Below, piece by piece: positions 6,681 to 10,650 of a stretch of DNA of 10,650 nucleotides. Position 1 is the stretch's first letter. The number at the start of each line of letters is the position of its first letter. This DNA is from Modestobacter sp. (GTDB taxonomy: Bacteria > Actinomycetota > Actinomycetes > Mycobacteriales > Geodermatophilaceae): contig JAOPUQ010000347.1 in assembly GCA_025963425.1 (NCBI GenBank), positions 1 through 10,650 of the forward strand, written 5' to 3'. The notes beneath the pieces were generated by a model. That model saw only the letters and a program-made list of their open reading frames with translations, did not search any database and had not been told where the DNA came from. A program made the position numbers and the translations under genes.

Positions 6681-6977
6681 ATGGCCGCCAACCGCCTGCA
6701 GGACCTGGTCCGGCGCCGTCTGTGGGAGCTGAACCGGACCCCGGACGAGGCCTCTCGGCGGTCCCGCCGCGTCCTGCCGGCGGACACGATCCACCGCATG
6801 GCCCGCCGCGGGGCCGTGAGCTTCATCAGCGAGGGCCTCGCCGAGTACCTGGCGAGAGCGCTGGACGTTCCGGAGAACCGGGTGCGCCGGGCGGCGGGCC
6901 TGCCTCCGGTCCCGGAACCTTCCGAGGACGTCCCCACCGGGCCTCATCTCCGCGTGGTCGGGAAGGACGACGGGTAG
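6681..6977 (+). CDS. Small helix-turn-helix (XRE-like) DNA-binding protein
   Basis: A 98-residue basic protein. The pattern of an opening helix LQDLVRRRLWELN, then TPDEASRRS, then LPADTIHRMARRG and LAEYLARALDVPENRVRRAAGL resembles the Cro/C1-type HTH fold found in small actinobacterial regulators: the helix-turn-helix pair lies at about 21-45, and the LARALDVP segment (57-64) is typical of helix 4 and the following turn. The C-terminal 25 residues are Pro-rich and probably disordered. It acts in the cytoplasm on DNA; its target is unknown. It is divergent from the TPM gene and 168 nt upstream of the YihY gene, so self-regulation or control of either neighbour is possible. The start is well fixed by the leaderless -10 geometry. 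Codon use matches a real gene (GC-rich third positions). HTH assignment is moderate because I judge it by pattern only. Confidence 0.75.
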   Translation: MAANRLQDLVRRRLWELNRTPDEASRRSRRVLPADTIHRMARRGAVSFISEGLAEYLARALDVPENRVRRAAGLPPVPEPSEDVPTGPHLRVVGKDDG

Positions 6978-6992
6978 CTGCCCTCAGCGGAC

Positions 6993-7011
6993 GCGGCGCA
7001 GGAACGCCCGC
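6993..7011 (+). terminator. Possible hairpin after the HTH gene
   Basis: GCGGCG-CAGGAA-CGCCCGC can fold into a 6-bp stem with one bulged C and a 6-nt loop, 16 nt after the HTH stop. No T-run. The rest of the 168-bp gap up to the YihY start holds nothing else I recognise besides the weak -10 at 7134. Confidence 0.3.
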
Positions 7012-7133
7012 ACGGCGGCGGAACGACCGGATCGCATCTGCGCTCTCGGTCACCCCCCGGCCCTCCCCCACTCCGTTCTGTCACGCACCTCCGGATCGGC
7101 CGCTCCGACGTGGTGCACAACCGGCCGACATGC

Positions 7134-7139
7134 TGCACT
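7134..7139 (+). promoter_or_regulatory. Degenerate -10 hexamer TGCACT at the YihY start
   Basis: TGCACT keeps T1 and T6 of TANNNT and is exactly 6 nt (GCGCCC) before GTG 7146, which has no ribosome site. It is weaker than the TAGCCT examples because position 2 is G rather than A. Confidence 0.35.
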
Positions 7140-7145
7140 GCGCCC

Positions 7146-8123
7146 GTGACCCTCGCCGACAAGCTGGACCGCCTCCAGCGGCGACACCCGGCCGCCGGGT
7201 TCCCGATCGCGGTCGCCTACAAGTACGTCGACGACTCCGGTCCGTACCTGGCCGCGCTGATCACCTACTACGCGTTCGTCTCGCTCTTCCCGCTGCTGCT
7301 GCTCATGTCCACCATCCTCGGCACGGTCCTGAGCGGGAACCCGGAGCTGCAGGCACGCCTCATCGACTCCGCGCTGAGCCAGTTCCCGGTGGTCGGTGAC
7401 CAGCTCGGCCAGCCCGGAGAGCTCAGCGGCGGCGTCGGCGGGGTCGTCGTCGGCGTCCTCGGCTCCCTCTACGGCGGGCTCGGCGTCGCCCAGGCCGTGC
7501 AGTACGCGATGAACACCGCCTGGTCGGTGCCGCGCAACAGCCGGCCCAACCCGTTCCTGGCCCGCGGCCGCAGCCTGCTGCTGCTGGGCCCGGCCGGCCT
7601 GGCGGTCCTCGGCACCACGGCGCTGTCCACCCTCGGGGCGGGCAACGCCGGCTCGCTCGGCATCGTGCTGCGGGTCCTCGCGCTCGTCCTGTCGATCGCG
7701 GTCAACGCGGTCGTCTTCGTCTTCGCCTTCCGGCTCGCCACCGTCCGGCAGCTCACCCTCGGGCAGGTCCTCCCCGGAGCCCTGATCGCCGCCGTCCTGT
7801 GGCAGCTGCTGCAGACCTTCGGGGTGAGCTACGTCGGGCACGTGGTGAGCCACGCGAGCGCCACGAACGGGGTCTTCGCCCTGGTGCTGGGGCTGCTGGC
7901 GTTCCTCTACCTGGCCGCGGTGGTCGGCGTCCTGTGCGTGGAGGTCAACGTGGTGCGCGTCGACGAGCTCTACCCGCGGGCACTGCTCACCCCGTTCACC
8001 GACGACGTCCACCTGACCCCCGGCGACCGGCGCAGCTACACCGACCAGGCGAAGGCGCAGCGCAGCAAGGGGTTCGAGCAGGTGCACGTCACCTTCGATC
8101 CGACCGACCGCAGGGCGCCCTGA
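7146..8123 (+). CDS. YihY/BrkB (virulence factor BrkB) family inner-membrane protein
   Basis: A 325-residue integral membrane protein with about six helices: about 34-60 (LAALITYYAFVSLFPLLLL), 97-118, 143-162, 172-197, 207-226 and 242-266. Family marks are the amphipathic N-terminus ending in the YKYVDD motif, ITYYAFVSLFPLLLL, the QYAMNTAWSVPR loop (120-130) and a hydrophilic C-tail (about 275-325) rich in charged residues, including DVHLTPGDRR. YihY proteins were once mistaken for RNase BN; their function is unsettled, with transport or envelope roles suggested. GTG 7146 is preferred over GTG 7110, which would add a Cys-rich stretch (MVHNRPTCCTAP) not typical of the family. The gene ends 22 nt before the stop codon of the convergent permease gene. 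No obvious functional link to its neighbours. Confidence 0.93.
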   Translation: MTLADKLDRLQRRHPAAGFPIAVAYKYVDDSGPYLAALITYYAFVSLFPLLLLMSTILGTVLSGNPELQARLIDSALSQFPVVGDQLGQPGELSGGVGGVVVGVLGSLYGGLGVAQAVQYAMNTAWSVPRNSRPNPFLARGRSLLLLGPAGLAVLGTTALSTLGAGNAGSLGIVLRVLALVLSIAVNAVVFVFAFRLATVRQLTLGQVLPGALIAAVLWQLLQTFGVSYVGHVVSHASATNGVFALVLGLLAFLYLAAVVGVLCVEVNVVRVDELYPRALLTPFTDDVHLTPGDRRSYTDQAKAQRSKGFEQVHVTFDPTDRRAP

Positions 8124-8135
8124 CCGCAGCTGACC

Positions 8136-8153
8136 GCCGCTCGGCTCAGCGGC
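8136..8153. terminator. Short hairpin between the convergent YihY and permease genes
   Basis: GCCGCT-CGGCTC-AGCGGC gives a 6-bp perfect stem with a 6-nt loop, in the 22-nt convergent gap and overlapping the end of the permease gene. It could end transcription from both sides. It is short and has no T-run. Confidence 0.3.
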
Positions 8154-9690
8154 TCTCCACCGCCTCCCGGCTGCCCAGCTCCGCCGCGGTCAGCGCCGCA
8201 CCGGCCCGCTGGGCCAGCGCCGGGGCGGCGAGCACCGCGACCACCCCGACCAGCAGCCACACCCCGGCCACGATCGGGAACCAGAACGCCGGGCCGTCGG
8301 CGTACGCGGGGTACGGGAAGACGTTGCGCCAGATCGTGTAGCCCAGGACGACGAGGGCCAGCACCGGGATGACGACCTGCCACATCGGCACCGGCAGCTT
8401 CCGCTGCACGAACACCAGCCGGATCGCGCCGATCGTGGTCAGCAGGTAGGCGACCAGCAGGATCAGCGTGCCGATCGTGCCCGACCACAGGAACGTGTCG
8501 AAGGCCTCCGCGTCGAAGAACACCGCGCAGACCAGCTGGATCAGCGCCATGACCGCGACGACCACGCAGGCGGCCACCGCGGGGGTGCCGGCGGCGGTCG
8601 TGGTGGCCAGCCCACCCGCCCGATCGGGGTCCCCCCGGGTGTCCCGGGCGAAGGCGAAGGTGAGCCGGGAGGCGCCCACCACGCAGGCCAGGCAGCAGCC
8701 GAAGGCGCTGACCGCGGCGCCGAGGGTGATGACGTCACCGACCCAGCCGGCGATGTAGCTGCTGCCCAGGTCACCGAGCAGCGACGGCGACGCGATGAAC
8801 GACTGCACCCCCGACTCGTCGGTGCCGAAGGCCATCATCTCGATCGCGGTGACGACCACGAAGTAGACGCCGCCGAAGACCGCCGTCCCCAGGATCGCCC
8901 GCGGGATGTCCTTGCGCGGGTTGCGCGCCTCCTCCCCCAGCGTCGCCGCGGCCTCGAAGCCGGCGAAGGACAGGAACCCGAAGACCACGCCCAGGAACAC
9001 CGCCGAGGTCTCGGTCCCCGGCGGCACGGTGAACACCGACAGGTCGAAGCCGGCGTCCGGGGACGGCGCACCGGCCGGCACGCTGCCGGACACCAGGCGC
9101 ACGAGGACGATCGCGCTGACCACCAGGATCAGCAGCACGGTGAGGCCCTCGACGGTGAGGAGCACCGTCGTCCCCCGCTTCGCCGGCGCGATGGTGAGCG
9201 CCAGCGCGCCGAGCAGCGCGACCGCCGCCAGCAGGAAGGGCGCCCACGACGGCGGGTTGGGCCAGATGCCGACCGCCTGCAGGAACGCGGTGCCGAAGAT
9301 GCCGGTCGCGCTGGAGGTCACCACGCCGTAGAAGCAGTAGGTGCCCAGCAGGCCGAACCCGGAGGCCAGGCCGGCCCGCGGGCCCAGGGTCGCGCCCACG
9401 AACGCGTACACCGAGCCGGCGTGCTGGAAGTACTGGCAGAGCCGGACGAAGCCGTAGGCCACCAGCAGGACGCCGATCGCGGCCAGCAGGAACGCCAGCG
9501 GTACGGCGCGGCCGACCGTCCCGGCGGTGCCCTGCGGGTTGATGTTGGCCGCCATGCTGGGGGCCATCAGCGCCACCGAGAGGCCCACCGCCTGCCACAC
9601 CGACAGGCTGCGGCGCAGGCCGCCCGGCTCGGGGACGTCGCCCCTGCTGGTCACTGCGGTGTTCCCTGGCTGCGCGGTCGACCCGGCCAT
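8146..9690 (-). CDS. APC superfamily amino acid/amine permease
   Basis: A 514-residue secondary transporter of the amino acid-polyamine-organocation superfamily with about twelve membrane helices and a hydrophilic N-terminus of about 30 residues. TM1 (33-50) carries LMAPSMAANINPQG near the usual unwound substrate site. TM2 is at about 62-82. TM6 (230-250) runs into the strong family signature FAGFEAAATLGEEARNPRKDIPRA (G244, F245, E246; NPRKDIPRA at 257-265). A later helix has the pattern AFGCCLACVVGASRLTFAFARD. ATG 9690 is set by a perfect AGGAGG five bases upstream; the open frame continuing to 10122 lies over the glutamine-synthetase-like gene and is not coding. It is divergent from that gene across a shared regulatory region, so the likely cargo is an amine or amino acid used by that enzyme. 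The actual substrate is unknown. Confidence 0.95.
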   Translation of the reverse strand: MAGSTAQPGNTAVTSRGDVPEPGGLRRSLSVWQAVGLSVALMAPSMAANINPQGTAGTVGRAVPLAFLLAAIGVLLVAYGFVRLCQYFQHAGSVYAFVGATLGPRAGLASGFGLLGTYCFYGVVTSSATGIFGTAFLQAVGIWPNPPSWAPFLLAAVALLGALALTIAPAKRGTTVLLTVEGLTVLLILVVSAIVLVRLVSGSVPAGAPSPDAGFDLSVFTVPPGTETSAVFLGVVFGFLSFAGFEAAATLGEEARNPRKDIPRAILGTAVFGGVYFVVVTAIEMMAFGTDESGVQSFIASPSLLGDLGSSYIAGWVGDVITLGAAVSAFGCCLACVVGASRLTFAFARDTRGDPDRAGGLATTTAAGTPAVAACVVVAVMALIQLVCAVFFDAEAFDTFLWSGTIGTLILLVAYLLTTIGAIRLVFVQRKLPVPMWQVVIPVLALVVLGYTIWRNVFPYPAYADGPAFWFPIVAGVWLLVGVVAVLAAPALAQRAGAALTAAELGSREAVESR

Positions 9691-9695
9691 GGGGC

Positions 9696-9701
9696 CCTCC
9701 T
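9696..9701 (-). promoter_or_regulatory. Ribosome binding site AGGAGG of the permease
   Basis: Full AGGAGG on the minus strand, 5 nt before ATG 9690. It decides this start over the much longer open frame and contrasts with the Shine-Dalgarno-less genes elsewhere in the window. Confidence 0.85.
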
Positions 9702-9772
9702 GGGGCGTCGTCGGTGCGCTCGGCAACCGGAGCGCGGGGAGAGTGTGCCCTGACCCGGGCGCCGGAGGGCCG

Positions 9773-9796
9773 CTTCGTGACCCAAGATTCACGAAG
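9773..9796. promoter_or_regulatory. Perfect inverted repeat CTTCGTGA-N8-TCACGAAG, likely operator
   Basis: Eight-base perfect arms with an 8-base spacer (CCCAAGAT) lie in the divergent gap of permease and glutamine-synthetase-like gene, 43 bp from the latter's start and 83 bp from the former's. The stretch is the least GC-rich of the gap. A hexamer CAAGAT (A2, T6) on plus and GAATCT (A2, T6) on minus overlap it, so a bound protein could block or activate both promoters. Arm spacing of 16 bp, about one and a half helical turns, suits a dimeric regulator. The regulator is not identifiable from this window. Confidence 0.6.
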
Positions 9797-9827
9797 ATCG
9801 GGCAGCATGCCCGCCAGCGAGGACGAC

Positions 9828-9832
9828 GGAGG
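9828..9832 (+). promoter_or_regulatory. Ribosome binding site GGAGG of the glutamine-synthetase-like gene
   Basis: GGAGG lies 6 nt before ATG 9839. A GTG directly precedes this ATG in frame (9836) but would be only 3 nt from the site, so ATG is the better start. Confidence 0.75.
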
Positions 9833-9838
9833 GCAGTG

Positions 9839-10650
9839 ATGGACCTGCACGAGCGGGACGAGCGGCGGGCAGCGGCCGAGGCCGCCGTCGAAGAGCTGTC
9901 CGCCATCGGCGTGGTGGGCGTCGTCCTGCCGTGGGTCGACACCAGCGGCATCACCCGGGTGAAGACCGTGCCGTTGGCCAAGCTGCCCAGCGCCGCCGCC
10001 TGGGGCGCGGGTATGAGCCCGGTCTTCGACGGCTTCCTGCTCGACGACTCGATCATCGCCGGCCGGTTCGCCGGCAGTGCCCTCGGTGACCTGCGGCTGC
10101 ACCCCGACCTCTCCCGGCTCACCCTGCTGGCCGGCCAGCCCGGCTGGGCGTGGGCGCCGGTCGACCGCTACCGCCAGGACGGCCAGCCGCACGTCCAGGA
10201 CTCCCGCTCACTGCTGCGCCGGCTGACCGGTGAGCTGGCCGCCGACGGCCTGACGGTCAAGGCCGCCTTCGAGGTGGAGTGGGTGGTCTCCCAGGCGACG
10301 GGCGGGGCGGGCTCGGCGCTGGATGCAGACCCCGACGCCTTCGTCCCCGCGCTCAGCGGGCCGGCGTACGGGCTGACCCGGCTGATCGAGGTCTCCGACT
10401 ACGGCCGGGACCTGCTGGAGGCCCTCGACGCGCAGAACATCGTCGTCGACCAGTTCCACCCCGAGTACGCCGCCGGGCAGCTCGAGGTGTCGGTCGCCGC
10501 GGAGGACCCGGTCGGCGCCGCGGACACCAACGCGCTGGTCCGCGCCACGATCAGGGCGATCAGCGCCCAGCACGGGCTGCGGGTCTCCTTCTCCCCCAAG
10601 GTGACCGCGGACGGCGTGGGCAACGGCGGGCACGTGCACCTGTCGCTGTG
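9839..10650 (+). CDS. Glutamine-synthetase-family ligase (GlnA3/FluG C-terminal-like), cut at right edge
   Basis: 270 codons are visible of a family usually about 440-460 residues long. The N-terminal half (about 25-130) has the reduced beta-grasp form seen in gamma-glutamyl ligases rather than true nitrogen-assimilating GlnA. The catalytic part shows E145 and E147 (AFEVEW, in place of the usual PEFEFF-type motif), E209 and E216 (HPEYAAGQLE) and H265 (GGHVHLSL), which correspond to the metal and glutamate ligands. The C-terminus, including any adenylylation tyrosine, lies outside the window. The family adds glutamate through its gamma-carboxyl to ammonia, amines, polyamines or ethanolamine using ATP; I infer an amine here because of the adjacent permease and the FluG-type and M20 amidohydrolases. 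GlnA1 is unlikely given the divergent motifs. It is transcribed from the region shared with the permease. Confidence 0.93.
   Translation, partial: MDLHERDERRAAAEAAVEELSAIGVVGVVLPWVDTSGITRVKTVPLAKLPSAAAWGAGMSPVFDGFLLDDSIIAGRFAGSALGDLRLHPDLSRLTLLAGQPGWAWAPVDRYRQDGQPHVQDSRSLLRRLTGELAADGLTVKAAFEVEWVVSQATGGAGSALDADPDAFVPALSGPAYGLTRLIEVSDYGRDLLEALDAQNIVVDQFHPEYAAGQLEVSVAAEDPVGAADTNALVRATIRAISAQHGLRVSFSPKVTADGVGNGGHVHLSL

Noticed and set aside
4882..6732. 616-codon plus-strand open frame over the TPM gene
   Set aside because: It is Leu/Gly/Arg/Gln-rich antisense shadow without domains, opposite a gene with a signal peptide and TPM motifs.
6984..7037. Short minus-strand frame ending AAVRAFLRRVR and stop, resembling a real C-terminus
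   Set aside because: Only 17 codons remain between stops and no upstream homologous segment continues in any frame. It could be a gene remnant, but it cannot be supported.
6826..7071. 81-codon minus-strand frame starting at a GTG with a GGGAGG upstream
   Set aside because: The start looks plausible, but most of it is antisense to the HTH gene and the protein is Pro/Arg-rich without features.
8771..10192. 473-codon minus-strand frame over the permease and GS-like genes
   Set aside because: It is a shifted-frame shadow of the permease gene and antisense to the GS-like gene; its translation is Arg/Gly/Pro-rich.

Overview
The window is very GC-rich, with G or C at most third codon positions, densely packed genes and frequent GTG starts. 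This fits a high-GC actinobacterium. The mix of a DUF222/13E12-type HNH relic, YihY, YibE/F and a large glycine-tailed TPM protein looks most like the Geodermatophilaceae (Blastococcus, Geodermatophilus, Modestobacter), but I infer the family only from protein resemblance.

Layout. From about 6.55 kb leftward the minus strand carries a run of same-direction genes: a secreted or membrane TPM-domain protein (6552-4534), a FluG-type amidohydrolase (4492-3362), a decayed DUF222/HNH endonuclease gene (3267 to about 2640), an M20 amidohydrolase (2591-1323), and a YibE/F membrane protein (1233 to beyond the left edge). Rightward from 6.68 kb the plus strand has a small HTH protein (6681-6977) and a YihY/BrkB membrane protein (7146-8123). 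YihY converges on an APC permease (9690-8146, minus). The permease is divergent from a glutamine-synthetase-like gene (9839 to beyond the right edge).

How the genes may work together. The permease and the glutamine-synthetase-like enzyme share a 148-bp divergent promoter region with a perfect inverted repeat, so they probably form one regulated pair. The FluG-type amidohydrolase and the M20 amidohydrolase, 5 to 8 kb away, fit the same theme: uptake of an amine or amino acid, gamma-glutamylation, and amide hydrolysis. Fungal FluG fuses exactly these two enzyme types (amidohydrolase and glutamine-synthetase-like). The substrate is not readable from the sequence. The TPM, YibE/F, YihY and HTH genes look like unrelated house genes.

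Expression signals. Six starts lack a convincing Shine-Dalgarno sequence and have a -10-like hexamer ending exactly 6 nt before the start codon, the geometry of leaderless actinobacterial transcripts; two of these hexamers are identical (TAGCCT). At two same-strand junctions a hairpin follows the stop codon of the upstream gene and precedes such a hexamer, so the minus-strand series is probably several separate transcription units rather than one operon. I saw no CRISPR array, tRNA, rRNA, insertion sequence or clear defence system. No stretch longer than 300 bases is without a gene.
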